A DNA stretch of 58,448 bases from an uncultured Bacilli bacterium (GTDB taxonomy: Bacteria; Bacillota_I; Bacilli_A; RF39; UBA660). Under the pieces are notes generated by a model. The model had not been told where the DNA came from, made no database searches, and was given only the letters and a program-made list of their open reading frames with translations. Position numbers and translations under genes: made by a program. Positions 1 to 7,898 of this stretch are shown piece by piece; the first letter of the stretch is position 1; the number at the start of each line of letters is the position of its first letter. Location of the stretch: contig CAKPER010000006.1 in the NCBI GenBank assembly GCA_934149245.1, positions 1-58,448 of the forward strand. The letters are read 5' to 3'.

Positions 1-99
1 TGGAAAGATCCTGCAAACTACGATATTTGTCTTAATAGTGATGAAGTTGGTATAGAAAAATCAGTTGATATTATTTGTAAAATGGCATCAGAAAAATGA
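1..99 (+). CDS. Cytidylate kinase-like protein, C-terminal fragment
   Basis: An open frame runs in from the window edge and stops at TGA (97-99). The 32 visible residues include W-x-D-P-x-N-Y-D and then a C-L-N-S-x-x-x-G-I-E-K-S-V-x-I-I run. This pattern resembles the C-terminus of the cytidylate kinase-like family (P-loop NMP-kinase fold), in which the aspartate of YD-x-x-L-N lies near the nucleotide site. The kinase core lies outside the window, so the assignment rests on this short tail. The TGA stop is useful because it argues against genetic code 4. Confidence 0.5.
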   Translation, partial: WKDPANYDICLNSDEVGIEKSVDIICKMASEK

Positions 100-290
100 T
101 AAAAATTAGTAATTTATAAAAATTAAATTCTGTTTAATATTTAGTCGCTAAAAACAAAAAATATTAAAAAAGCAAAAATGATAGGTTTATAAATAATAAT
201 TCTACAAATAAAGTAAGTAATTTATTTGTTAATGAATAAATCGTAATATTTTTAAATTTAGATATTTTTAAAAGATATGGGAAACCACTC

Positions 291-318
291 TTGACTTTAT
301 TAATAATTAGTATAAAAT
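291..318 (+). promoter_or_regulatory. Sigma-A-type promoter for yebC
   Basis: A -35 box TTGACT (291-296) is followed after 16 bases by TAAAAT (313-318), about 35 bases before the yebC start codon. The rest of the 254-base gap from 100 is AT-rich with no other feature I can support. Confidence 0.55.
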
Positions 319-353
319 ATAAAATAGATTAAGTATTTGGAAGGAGTAATAGT

Positions 354-1085
354 ATGTCAGGACATAGTAAATGGTCAACAATAAAGAGAAAAAAAGGAGC
401 AATAGATGCTGAACGTGGTAAAGTTTTTGCAAAGCTTGCTAAAGAAATTTATGTGGCAGCTAAAGGTGGGGATCCAGATCCTGCAAATAATGCAGCTCTT
501 CGTATGGTTATTGAAAAAGCAAAAGCTGAAAATATGCCTAAATCTAATATAGAAAATGCTATAAATAAAGCTAAGAGTAAAGCAAGTGGTGATAATTTTG
601 AGGCTATAAGATATGAGGGGTATGGCCCAGGAGGAATAGCAATTATGATAGATTGTTTAACAGATAATAAAAATAGAACAGCTTCTTTTGTTAGAAGTAC
701 ATTATCTAAAAGAGGAGGAAACCTTGGAACGGCAGGCTCAGTTGCATATCTATTTAAAAGAAAGGGAGTACTTGTTTTAGAAAATAGCTATGATGAGGAT
801 GAAATTATGAATAAAGTATTAGAATTAGATATAGATGATTTTAGAAGTGAAGATGATAGTTATATAATAGAAACTACTCCAGATAATTTTCTAGCAATAA
901 AGGATGAATTAGAACAGAATGGTTATGATAAATTTATAACAAGTGAGGTAACATATGTTGCTGATAATTATATATCATTAGATGAAGAGACTTGTAGAAA
1001 AGCTATGAATTTAATAGAAGAATTAGAAGATTTAGACGATGTTAATGCAGTATATCATAATTTAGAGGTAGATATAAATGAATAA
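354..1085 (+). CDS. yebC: YebC/TACO1-family protein
   Basis: 243 aa, the usual length for the family. The N-terminus M-S-G-H-S-K-W-S-T-I-K-R-K-K is the family signature, followed by the conserved E-K-A-K-A-E-N-M-P-K-x-N-I-x-x-A-I segment and the G-Y-G-P-G-G strand with R-G-G-N-L-G-x-x-G-S-V-A. YebC proteins are cytosolic. They were long annotated as transcriptional regulators; more recent work links members to relief of ribosome stalling at proline-rich stretches. The SD is GGAGTAAT. The gene appears to be monocistronic, with its own promoter and terminator. The family call is secure; which role applies here is not shown by the sequence. Confidence 0.97.
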   Translation: MSGHSKWSTIKRKKGAIDAERGKVFAKLAKEIYVAAKGGDPDPANNAALRMVIEKAKAENMPKSNIENAINKAKSKASGDNFEAIRYEGYGPGGIAIMIDCLTDNKNRTASFVRSTLSKRGGNLGTAGSVAYLFKRKGVLVLENSYDEDEIMNKVLELDIDDFRSEDDSYIIETTPDNFLAIKDELEQNGYDKFITSEVTYVADNYISLDEETCRKAMNLIEELEDLDDVNAVYHNLEVDINE

Positions 1086-1110
1086 GGTTCTTAATTAGGA
1101 ATCTTTTTTT
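1085..1110 (+). terminator. Intrinsic terminator of yebC
   Basis: A stem AGGTTC/GAATCT (1085-1090 with 1099-1104, one G-U pair) is followed by a T7 run and overlaps the yebC stop codon. Confidence 0.7.
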
Positions 1111-1298
1111 GTTGTTGACTTATTATTATAAAAAATACTACAGTAGAATGAATTGTGCTAATAGTGGTGGTGTTAATAATTAATTTTACTAGTTTGTAAT
1201 AATTATTTTATGATATGGTAAAAATTAGAATAAAATAATAATATTAATTATTTTTACATAAATTTATCAAAATAAAAAATAATAATAATGGTGAATTT

Positions 1299-1982
1299 AT
1301 GGGAACAGTATTAAGAATAAGTATAAGAACAATTTCAGTTTTAATTATTTTGTTTACAATAGCTAAGATAATGGGAAAAAAGCAGATAAGTCAGATGAAT
1401 TTATATGATTATATAATTGGGATAACGATGGGGAGTATTGCTGCTGATATTTCTCTTGATATAGAAAAAAATATAGTAGCAGGTGTAACATCTTTAGTAA
1501 TATATGGTTTATTTTCTATTTTAGTGACTTTTTTAACACTTAAAAGTATTACTTTAAGAAAGATAATAAATGGAATACCTACATTATTAATAGATGAGGG
1601 GAAAATTATTTATAATAATTTGAGAAGAGAAGGAATAGATATAAATGATTTAGAAGAGTTAGCTAGGCAGAAAGGGTATTTTAATTTAGAAAAAATTAAT
1701 TATGCTATATTAGAATCAAGTGGTAAGATAAGTTTTTTAGCTAAGAATGATATAGCAAAAGAGAAAATAGATAGTTATTTACAGATAAATATTATAATAG
1801 ATGGAACTATAATAGAGGAAAACCTTAAGATAATGAAAAAGGATAATTTATGGGTAGAAAATATTATAAAGAAAAATGGATATAATGGTGTTTGGGAAAT
1901 ATTATTATTAACTTTAGATAAAGCTGGTAATATAACAATATTTCCTAAGGATAAGAGCTATACTAATAACTTATTTATTTAG
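1299..1982 (+). CDS. DUF421 (YetF/YcaP-type) membrane protein
   Basis: 227 aa. The N-terminal hydrophobic helices (about 8-25, 38-55 and 58-82) contain the family hallmark R-T-x-x-V-x-x-x-x-x-x-x-A-K-I-M-G-K-K-Q-I-S-Q-M, and the cytosolic domain has the G-I-P-T-L-L-I-D-E-G-K-I segment. B. subtilis YetF-type proteins are polytopic membrane proteins whose function is poorly defined, with some linked to spore or envelope properties. A GGTGA SD lies before ATG 1299. The 213-base gap after yebC holds no other gene. The C-terminal half is slightly divergent, but the call is good at family level. Confidence 0.85.
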   Translation: MGTVLRISIRTISVLIILFTIAKIMGKKQISQMNLYDYIIGITMGSIAADISLDIEKNIVAGVTSLVIYGLFSILVTFLTLKSITLRKIINGIPTLLIDEGKIIYNNLRREGIDINDLEELARQKGYFNLEKINYAILESSGKISFLAKNDIAKEKIDSYLQINIIIDGTIIEENLKIMKKDNLWVENIIKKNGYNGVWEILLLTLDKAGNITIFPKDKSYTNNLFI

Positions 1983-2000
1983 ATAATCATATCTAATTAG

Positions 2001-2029
2001 TTGCGTATAGTTTTTTATTTTGATATAAT
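2001..2029 (+). promoter_or_regulatory. Promoter for the GNAT/surface-protein pair
   Basis: TTGCGT (2001-2006), a 17-base spacer and a perfect TATAAT (2024-2029) lie 35 bases before the start of the next gene. Confidence 0.55.
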
Positions 2030-2063
2030 AAAGATGAAATTTATTAGAAGATAGAGGGATAAG

Positions 2064-2525
2064 ATGAAATTAGATAATTTTTACTTAGCTCCGTATAATG
2101 GCGGTAATATGGAGCATAGAAATATTTTGTTAAAGTTATGGAATGATAAGGCTGGTAAGGAATATTTGGGAGATTTGGAGTATCATATTAAGAGAATTAG
2201 AGAAAGAAAAAAAGACGACTCTAGAAATGAATTTTATATAGCATATTATGGTGATCAACAAAATAACTATAGGCCAGTTGGATTTATAGCCCTTACTACT
2301 ATGAATAATGATTTCGAGATAACTAGTGGGATTATTCCTGAATTTAGGCATCAACATATGGCAGCTTTATTATTAGAAGATTTTACAGAAAAGATATTTG
2401 AGAGTTATTCAGATATAGATGAGTTGACTTTAAGGATAAAGGATTCTAATGTTCCTAGTAAGAAAACTGCACAATTGGTAGGATATGTTAAAAGGGATAG
2501 AGAAAAATATACTTTAAGAAGATAA
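2064..2525 (+). CDS. GNAT-family acetyltransferase-like protein
   Basis: 153 aa. The fold is suggested by a central V-G-F-I-A-L strand, then a T-S-G-I-I-P-E-F-R-H-Q-H-M-A-A-L-L-L-E-D-F motif that resembles the acyl-CoA-binding R/Q-x-x-G/A loop of GNAT enzymes, and a terminal D-S-N-x-P-S-K-K-T-A-Q-x-x-G-Y element corresponding to the usual N-x-x-S-x-x-x-x-x-x-x-G-F. The normal RGxGxG loop is degenerate here (R-H-Q-H-M-A), so catalytic competence is uncertain. It is 21 bases upstream of a surface-protein gene and probably co-transcribed with it. The substrate is unknown. Confidence 0.65.
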   Translation: MKLDNFYLAPYNGGNMEHRNILLKLWNDKAGKEYLGDLEYHIKRIRERKKDDSRNEFYIAYYGDQQNNYRPVGFIALTTMNNDFEITSGIIPEFRHQHMAALLLEDFTEKIFESYSDIDELTLRIKDSNVPSKKTAQLVGYVKRDREKYTLRR

Positions 2526-2546
2526 TCTTAAGAGAAGGTAGATATA

Positions 2547-3242
2547 ATGAAAATAAATATCAAAGATATAGATAAAAAATATGTTATCTTATTGATGGGG
2601 GCACTAGCATTATTTGGAGTAACTTATGCTCTTACAAATATAGCACCATTATTTCAAGGAACAACGGCAAAAATAAATATAGATGCTCAAGCATTTGGAA
2701 ATCCAAGCTTTGATTCATCTAATACTAAGTTAGTACCAATATTAGATAAAAATTTGGATGATAGCATTAATAATATTATAAAAATAGATTTTAGTGTTGC
2801 GGGAGATAAGGGGAATACGCAAGAAAAGGAAGTTATTTATGATATTGCTCTTGTTGATTTGAAGATTGATTGTGAGTTACTTAGTCCTTATTTGAAGTGG
2901 CGTCTTGTAAAAAATGGTGAGGAAATATCTGAAGGCTCATTTGATTATCAATTTGATACTATAACTAATGGTAGGTTAGTGCTTACTAATTATCAGGAAA
3001 ATTTACCTGAATATAATGAAGAGAAGAATGGGTATGATAACTATACTTTTTATATGTGGATAAGTGATTCTTGTCAAGATGATTTAGCTGTTTGCAATAA
3101 AAAAGAGATAATAGATCAAACTAATTTATTAAATAGGAAAATTAGTGGAAAAATAGAGGTGGAACTTAATACAGGAAGTAAACAAAGATTAATAAGATCT
3201 CCAAGGACTACATTAGATGAGACAACATGTATAAAAGCTTAA
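2547..3242 (+). CDS. N-terminally anchored extracytoplasmic surface protein
   Basis: 231 aa. A short Lys-rich N-terminus precedes a hydrophobic segment (about 11-30) ending near T-Y-A-L-T-N, reminiscent of the start of TasA/camelysin-type matrix proteins. The remainder is predicted beta-rich and extracellular, with four cysteines (C-x-x-x-x-x and D-S-C-Q-D-D-L-A-V-C) that could form disulfides. There is no LPXTG motif. The same architecture (N-terminal anchor, exported body) recurs at 7969, 11345, 30469, 32051 and 34983. An IS element lies about 20 bases after the stop and separates the gene from a hairpin at 4992 that could have been its terminator. The final 15 residues look atypical, so the 3' end may have changed. 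Function unknown. Confidence 0.6.
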   Translation: MKINIKDIDKKYVILLMGALALFGVTYALTNIAPLFQGTTAKINIDAQAFGNPSFDSSNTKLVPILDKNLDDSINNIIKIDFSVAGDKGNTQEKEVIYDIALVDLKIDCELLSPYLKWRLVKNGEEISEGSFDYQFDTITNGRLVLTNYQENLPEYNEEKNGYDNYTFYMWISDSCQDDLAVCNKKEIIDQTNLLNRKISGKIEVELNTGSKQRLIRSPRTTLDETTCIKA

Positions 3243-3261
3243 GAGATGATATAATCTTTGC

Positions 3262-3283
3262 TCAATTGCAAAAGTAAATTCCA
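3262..3283 (+). repeat. Left terminal inverted repeat of the IS30-family element
   Basis: 22 bases pairing with 4950-4971 with one mismatch. The 18-base core is identical. Confidence 0.8.
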
Positions 3284-3560
3284 GTTTGAAGAAGTAACTT
3301 CCACTATTTTTTTAAAAAATCACTATTTTTCAAAAAAGATAGTGATTTTTCTTGGATTTTGATGTAAAATACTGAATATAAGTTAAATTTAACTGTTTTA
3401 TTGCATGCTGAAAAGGGATCGAGCTTCTAAATTTTTTTTGAATTTGAAAGTTCCACCCCAGATGTAATATTAGTTGATGATGCTTATATTGCCCTTGCCG
3501 GGCAGGCCTTCTTTCTTTTGCAAAAAAGAAAGAAGTAAAGAAACCGGGAAATGTTGATTA

Positions 3561-4826
3561 CTAATCTTTCTTAATTAGTTTTGATGAAAGATTAATATTA
3601 TTTGGGTTTATTTCAACAATTCCAAATTCTGTGGCAATATCATTGCCGTATAATAAATTAAATAGTTGTAATGGTGAACAATTATTTAATTTTTTTCTTT
3701 TATAAGAATTAATATGAGACATAATTTTATTTATATCTTCTTGTGTTAGATTATCAAAAGATGTTCCTTTAGGTAATATTCTTCTAATCATTTCATGATT
3801 TACTTCACAAGAACCTTTTTGATCAGGTCTTCCAGGTTCACAGTAAAATATTTTCGTCCTTAATTCACCACTATTCATATTGAATTCAATCTCACTTGGA
3901 TTAGAAAATTCAGAACCATTGTCAGTAAGTATTACTGGAAATAATTTTTTAAACATCTCCGTTCCTAGTTTAACTTCAATCATATTAAAAATATCAATAA
4001 CAGATTGTGCGTCGTTATGATCTCTAATGAAAGCTAGCATGAATGAGCAATTTACAAAATGTAATGTGAGCAATACCTTTCCACCTTTAATACCTTCAAC
4101 AGAATCCATTTCGACTACATTAATATCTTTATTTTTATTTATAAATTTTAAGTAATCAGAATATTTTCTATTATTAAGACATGATTTATCAATTTTATAA
4201 TATGTTTTATTTTTAGACCTATTTCTATATCTAACTTTTCTTGGCAAATCAATGTTTTTAATCTTTAAAGCACCTAAATCAATAAGATTGTATATTTCTT
4301 TTTCACAACACATTATTTTATTTCTATTGTTAATAACCGCATGATGAATTGATTGATTATTATCTTTAACTAGAGGAATTAGGATATTGTTTAAATTATC
4401 AATTTCTTCTTTTGAGTATGTAATGCCAATTCTTGCTTCTACTAAATTTTCTTTGTATTCTTTAAAAGCATATCCTGCATCATAGATTTTTTTGCTTAAT
4501 GTACATGAATTTCTTTTTGCACATCCATTACAAACATAAGGTGGTTTGTTTAGTTTTGCACATGTTTCCTTTTTATAATGATTGCATAGTTTTTGATTAC
4601 ATTTTGTTCCTTTTATTTTATGTGGGCAATTAAATCTATAAATACAATCAAAAAATGGTCTACCTACAGCTCCAATATTTTTAAAAATGACATGATTTTT
4701 AATTTCTTTAGATATAGTAGTGCAATCTTTTTCGATAATAATACCAATTTTTTTAAATGATAAATTTTCGTTTAACCCCTTTTCAATTTCAAGTCTATCA
4801 TTAAATGATAAATGTTTATTCTTCAT
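3561..4826 (-). CDS. IS30-family transposase
   Basis: 421 aa. The N-terminus carries an HTH (L-S-F-N-D-R-L-E-I-E-K-G-L..., with T-T-I-S-K-E-I-K) typical of IS30 transposases. A Cys-rich segment at about 60-110 (C-x-x-C pairs) follows, then the RNase-H-like DDE core: V-V-E-M-D-S-V-E-G (first Asp), L-T-D-N-G-S-E-F (second Asp) and K-G-S-C-E-V-N-H-E-M-I-R-R-x-L-P-K-G-T-S-F (Glu). It is intact, with an AAAGGAG SD upstream of ATG 4826, so the element may be active. Cys-rich IS30 relatives of this length are common in Bacillota. Transcription runs opposite to both flanking genes. Confidence 0.92.
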   Translation of the reverse strand: MKNKHLSFNDRLEIEKGLNENLSFKKIGIIIEKDCTTISKEIKNHVIFKNIGAVGRPFFDCIYRFNCPHKIKGTKCNQKLCNHYKKETCAKLNKPPYVCNGCAKRNSCTLSKKIYDAGYAFKEYKENLVEARIGITYSKEEIDNLNNILIPLVKDNNQSIHHAVINNRNKIMCCEKEIYNLIDLGALKIKNIDLPRKVRYRNRSKNKTYYKIDKSCLNNRKYSDYLKFINKNKDINVVEMDSVEGIKGGKVLLTLHFVNCSFMLAFIRDHNDAQSVIDIFNMIEVKLGTEMFKKLFPVILTDNGSEFSNPSEIEFNMNSGELRTKIFYCEPGRPDQKGSCEVNHEMIRRILPKGTSFDNLTQEDINKIMSHINSYKRKKLNNCSPLQLFNLLYGNDIATEFGIVEINPNNINLSSKLIKKD

Positions 4827-4949
4827 AACACTTAAACTCCTTTCAAATTCAGAATAAGCATCATCAAGTTAACTATTATATAACTTTGTAGGAGTAATTT
4901 CTACCCCTTTAATTTGTAGAACTAAATTCTATGTTTCAAAAGAATGAAG

Positions 4950-4971
4950 TGGAATTTACTTTTGCAACTGA
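4950..4971 (-). repeat. Right terminal inverted repeat of the IS30-family element
   Basis: Reverse complement of the left end (3262-3283) with one mismatch. The plus-strand reading frame entering rplU crosses this end by chance. Confidence 0.8.
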
Positions 4972-4991
4972 CAATTACAGCAAAAATAGAG

Positions 4992-5028
4992 AAAAAAGCC
5001 TATAATTATTTGACTAGAGGCTTTTTTT
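4992..5028. terminator. Stem-loop terminator between the IS and the rplU operon
   Basis: AAAAAAGCCT (4992-5001) pairs with AGGCTTTTTT (5018-5027) and is followed by T residues. It probably served the surface-protein gene at 2547 before the IS inserted between them. The rplU -35 box lies in its loop. Confidence 0.6.
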
Positions 5029-5038
5029 ATGGTAAAAT
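5010..5038 (+). promoter_or_regulatory. Promoter of the rplU operon
   Basis: TTGACT (5010-5015), 17-base spacer, TAAAAT (5033-5038), immediately upstream of the L21 leader. Confidence 0.65.
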
Positions 5039-5046
5039 TTTATATG

Positions 5047-5140
5047 TTTTAAGGACCTCGAGTTGTTTACTCAACCGCACTGAAAAGGTAATAAAGTTAC
5101 TAGGTAACACCTTAAAGGCGAGTCTTAATCCAAATAAATT
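5047..5140 (+). ncRNA. Ribosomal protein L21 leader
   Basis: The segment upstream of rplU matches the known Firmicutes L21 leader in layout. A GGACCTCGAG start leads into a GTTG/CAAC hairpin followed by CCGCACTGAAAAGGT. Next is an AAGGT...ACCTT outer stem enclosing GTTAC/GTAAC, then AAAGGCGAGTC before the SD. These leaders act in cis in autoregulation of the rplU operon, probably by binding L21. Boundaries are approximate. Confidence 0.8.
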
Positions 5141-5153
5141 TAAGGAGGGAAAT

Positions 5154-5453
5154 ATGAAAGCGATTATTGAAACAGGTGGAAAGCAATATAGCGTTGAAGT
5201 TGGAAGTGTTATTTATATTGAAAAATTAGATGCACAAGAAGGCGAAAAAGTTAATTTTGATAAAGTACTTATGTCAAATGGAGTTGCTGGAAATCCATAT
5301 GTTGAAGGTGCTAGCGTTGAAGGAAAAGTTGTTAAAAACGGTAAGGGTAAGAAAATTAAAATCTTTACATATAAGCAAAAGAAAACAACAACTAGAAAAA
5401 AACAAGGACATCGTCAACCATACACTAAAGTTGAAATTACTAAAATCAAATAG
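5154..5453 (+). CDS. rplU: 50S ribosomal protein L21
   Basis: 99 aa from ATG 5154, preceded by AAGGAGGG. The sequence has the family start (M-K-A-I-I-E-T-G-G-K-Q-Y), the V-E-G-A-x-V-x-G-x-V strand and the C-terminal K-K-x-x-x-R-K-K-Q-G-H-R-Q-P-Y-T-K-V signature. The frame stays open further upstream into the IS end, but that part lacks an SD and family similarity, so the inner start is used. It is the first gene of the L21-Prp-L27 operon; L21 binds 23S rRNA in the large subunit. Confidence 0.98.
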   Translation: MKAIIETGGKQYSVEVGSVIYIEKLDAQEGEKVNFDKVLMSNGVAGNPYVEGASVEGKVVKNGKGKKIKIFTYKQKKTTTRKKQGHRQPYTKVEITKIK

Positions 5454-5461
5454 GTGTGTAA

Positions 5462-5764
5462 ATGATTAAAATTAATTTAACAAAAGAAAATGATATTTTG
5501 AAAAAAATAACTTTTAAAGGGCATGCAGGATATGATGAGTTAGGTAAAGATATTGTTTGTGCAGCAGTTAGTAGTACAATGCTATGTACTGTGAATGCTA
5601 TATTGTTGCTAAATGATAATTCGATAGAAACATTTGAATATGATAATAAATTTGTGATAGATGTATTATCAAATGACAATATAACAATTAAATTACTAGA
5701 AAATATGCTAAGATGTCTAAAGAGTTTGGAGGAGAAGTATCCTCAAAATATCAGAATAAGATAA
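5462..5764 (+). CDS. prp: Ribosomal-processing cysteine protease Prp
   Basis: 100 aa. The catalytic pair is visible: His in F-K-G-H-A-G-Y-D and Cys in K-D-I-V-C-A-A-V-S, the Prp/YsxB signature. The gene lies between rplU and rpmA, eight bases after rplU, as in other Bacillota. Prp removes the N-terminal extension of L27 before or during 50S assembly, and the downstream rpmA encodes such an extension. The call is supported by motif, length and synteny. Confidence 0.95.
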   Translation: MIKINLTKENDILKKITFKGHAGYDELGKDIVCAAVSSTMLCTVNAILLLNDNSIETFEYDNKFVIDVLSNDNITIKLLENMLRCLKSLEEKYPQNIRIR

Positions 5765-5775
5765 GGAGGAATAAA

Positions 5776-6066
5776 ATGTTCAAATTTTTAGAATTTAATA
5801 TTCAAACCTTCGCTCATAAAAAAGGACAATCTTCAACATCAAATGGAAGAGATTCAGCTGGTAGAAGATTAGGAGCTAAGGCTGCAGATGGAGAATATAT
5901 AACTGCAGGTTCAATTATTTATCGTCAAAGAGGAACAAAGATTCATCCAGGTACTAATGTAAGAAGAGGTAGTGATGATACATTATATGCTACTATTAGT
6001 GGTTATGTAAGATATGAACGCTATGGTAAAAATAGAACAAAGGTATCTGTTTACGAAGAAAGATAG
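5776..6066 (+). CDS. rpmA: 50S ribosomal protein L27 with cleavable N-terminal extension
   Basis: 96 aa from ATG 5776 with AAGGAGGA upstream; an in-frame start inside prp is rejected. The body (A-H-K-K-G-Q-S-S-T-x-N-G-R-D-S-A-G-R-R-L-G) is classic L27. The extension M-F-K-F-L-E-F-N-I-Q-T-F ends in a Phe before A-H-K-K-G, the type of site cut by Prp, so the predicted cut is T-F/A-H. The mature N-terminus of L27 reaches toward the peptidyl-transferase centre. Confidence 0.97.
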   Translation: MFKFLEFNIQTFAHKKGQSSTSNGRDSAGRRLGAKAADGEYITAGSIIYRQRGTKIHPGTNVRRGSDDTLYATISGYVRYERYGKNRTKVSVYEER

Positions 6067-6083
6067 GGCTGAGGCTCTTTTTT
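6065..6083 (+). terminator. Terminator of the rplU-prp-rpmA operon
   Basis: Short stem AGGGC/GCTCT (one G-U) with a TGAG loop and a T run, starting inside the rpmA stop codon. Confidence 0.55.
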
Positions 6084-6174
6084 CTTTTGCTAAAAATTAA
6101 TTGTAAACTATTAAAAAATTGTCTTTTATAAATTAAAAAAATATATTATAATAAAATTACAAGGAGAGATAAGT

Positions 6175-7329
6175 ATGAAATTGAATGTTGGTGTAATATT
6201 TGGGGGAAAAAGTTTAGAACATGAAATGTCTATTATAAGTGCTATTCAGGCAATGAATAATATAGATACAGATAAGTATGAGATAACACCTATTTTTATT
6301 ACTAAAGATAGAGAATGGTATACAGGTGGCTGTTTGAGATTTATAGATACATATAAGGACTTAGATCTTTTAAAAAGATATACTAAAAAAGTAATTTTGA
6401 TTAATAAAGATGGAAGATATATTTTACAGACAAATGGATTTATAAAGAAAGAAGTATGTGAGTTACATTTAGCATTTCCTATTATGCATGGCTCTTTTGG
6501 AGAAGATGGAACTATTCAGGGATATTTAAATATAATAGGAATTCCTTATGTTGGAAGTAATATTTATTCAGCAGCAGTAAGTCAAGATAAGGTATTTGTT
6601 AAACAAATATTAAAATCAAATTCTATTCCTGTAACAAAGTTTGTTTGGTTTGGTGAGAGATTTTATCGTAATAAAAAGGAAGAATTGTTTAAGCAATTAG
6701 ATGAATTGTCATATCCTTTAATTTTAAAACCAGCTACATTAGGAAGTTCTATAGGAATAGAAACTATAACTAGAAAAGAAGAAATAGATTCAACAATAGA
6801 GAGAAGTTTTAATTTAGATACAAAGATTTTGATAGAGGAGAAAATAGAGAATGTAGTAGAATATAATTGTTCTGTATTATTAACTCCTAATGGAAATATT
6901 ACTAGTGAAATAGAGGAAATTACTACAAATAAAGAAATTAGAACTTATGGGGATAAATTTGTGTATGAGGATACTGATGAATCTAGTATTAAGAGAGTTT
7001 GTCCTGCTAAAATAAGTGATAAATTAAGAAAAGAAATAGAATTTTATAGTCTATCAGCATTTAAAATGTTAAATATGAGAGGAACTGCTAGAATAGATTT
7101 TCTTTATGATAAAAAGAATAATAAATTATATGTAAATGAGGTAAATTGTATTCCTTTTTGTCTTGCTCATAATTTATGGGAGGCTAGAAATATTTCGTAT
7201 AAAGAATTACTTAATATAATGATGAAAGATGCTATAGAAAACGAAGTACAAACACAAAAAATGACTTTAGTTATGGATAATGATATTATTAAGAAAATGA
7301 CTAATAGAACAATTAAGGAGATGAAATAA
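6175..7329 (+). CDS. ddl: D-alanine--D-alanine ligase-like ATP-grasp protein
   Basis: 384 aa. The N-terminal G-V-I-F-G-G-K-S-L-E-H-E-M-S places the first-substrate Glu at E15. The ATP-grasp core has G-S-S-I-G-I, R306-I-D308 and the metal-binding N321-E322-V-N324. It should join D-Ala to a second D-amino acid for peptidoglycan precursors in the cytosol. The segment after the last metal ligand is unusual: typical Ddl has N-T-x-P-G-x-T-S-x-S, but here it is N-C-I-P-F-C-L-A-H-N. The Ser that contacts the second substrate is replaced (N333) and the Pro-Gly turn is lost. This could change second-substrate specificity. The gene overlaps ruvA by one base (TAATG). Confidence 0.85.
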   Translation: MKLNVGVIFGGKSLEHEMSIISAIQAMNNIDTDKYEITPIFITKDREWYTGGCLRFIDTYKDLDLLKRYTKKVILINKDGRYILQTNGFIKKEVCELHLAFPIMHGSFGEDGTIQGYLNIIGIPYVGSNIYSAAVSQDKVFVKQILKSNSIPVTKFVWFGERFYRNKKEELFKQLDELSYPLILKPATLGSSIGIETITRKEEIDSTIERSFNLDTKILIEEKIENVVEYNCSVLLTPNGNITSEIEEITTNKEIRTYGDKFVYEDTDESSIKRVCPAKISDKLRKEIEFYSLSAFKMLNMRGTARIDFLYDKKNNKLYVNEVNCIPFCLAHNLWEARNISYKELLNIMMKDAIENEVQTQKMTLVMDNDIIKKMTNRTIKEMK

Positions 7330-7889
7330 TGTATGGTTATATAACAGGAGTAATTACAGAGATAGATAGTAACTATGTTATTTTAGAGAATAATCAGATA
7401 GGTTATTTGATATATGTTCCTAATCCATATTCTTATAAGTTAAATGAAACTTATAAAATATTTATCTATAATTGTGTAAAGGAAGAGGAATATACATTAT
7501 ATGGCTTTAAGGATAGAATGCAGAAGGAGTTTTTCTTAAAACTTATAAATGTAAAAGGACTTGGGCCAAAGATGGCATTACCAATAATAGCAACTGGTAC
7601 GATTGATGCGATAAGTGATGCTATTGAAAATGAAAACACTACTTATTTAAAAAAATTCCCTAAAATAGGGGATAAGGTAGCAAAACAAATGATTTTGGAT
7701 TTAAAAGGAAAATTAAATAGTATTAATACTGGGATATTCAAAAAAGAAGATTATAGTGCTGAATTAATGGAAGTATTACTGGGATTAGGTTATAAACAGG
7801 TTGATGTAAATAGGACAATAAAGAAAGTTAATAGTAATAATTCATTAGAAGAACAAGTAAAAGAAGCATTAAAGTTAATGTTGAAGTAA
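7329..7889 (+). CDS. ruvA: Holliday junction DNA helicase subunit RuvA
   Basis: 186 aa, slightly short (about 200 usual). It has the OB-fold start M-Y-G-Y-I-T-G and the helix-hairpin-helix pair (V-K-G-L-G-P-K-M-A and F-P-K-I-G-D-K-V-A-K-Q-M-I-x-D-L-K-G-K-L). The C-terminal RuvB-interacting three-helix domain includes L-x-x-L-G-Y-K. RuvA tetramers bind four-way junctions and load RuvB. ruvB does not follow here, unlike in many bacteria. Translation is coupled to ddl through the overlapping stop and start. Confidence 0.95.
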   Translation: MYGYITGVITEIDSNYVILENNQIGYLIYVPNPYSYKLNETYKIFIYNCVKEEEYTLYGFKDRMQKEFFLKLINVKGLGPKMALPIIATGTIDAISDAIENENTTYLKKFPKIGDKVAKQMILDLKGKLNSINTGIFKKEDYSAELMEVLLGLGYKQVDVNRTIKKVNSNNSLEEQVKEALKLMLK

Positions 7890-7898
7890 ATAAAAATT

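Larger units (their letters stand above)
3262..4971 (-). mobile_element. IS30-family insertion sequence, about 1.7 kb
   Basis: Terminal inverted repeats share the exact core TTGCAAAAGTAAATTCCA (3266-3283; reverse complement at 4950-4967). They extend outward through TCA with one mismatch, giving 22 bp. The single transposase is read on the minus strand. About 295 bases between the left end and the transposase stop are non-coding and carry two stem-loops: ATCACTATTTTT/AGATAGTGAT near 3320-3350, and CTTCTTTCTTTT/AAAAGAAAGAAG near 3509-3538 beside a local GC-rich patch. A weaker repeat of the terminal motif (GAAGTAACTTCCAC, about 3290-3303) may be a subterminal transposase site. I see no convincing target duplication. 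Confidence 0.85.

Noticed and set aside
3262..4971. Target site duplication flanking the IS30-family element
   Set aside because: Bases outside the inverted repeats do not form a convincing direct repeat.
4944..5153. N-terminal extension of L21 reaching into the IS end
   Set aside because: It crosses the IS inverted repeat, the promoter and the L21 leader. The family start with a strong SD is at 5154.
5713..5775. Longer L27 starting inside prp
   Set aside because: The AAGGAGGA SD and the Prp-type extension point to ATG 5776.
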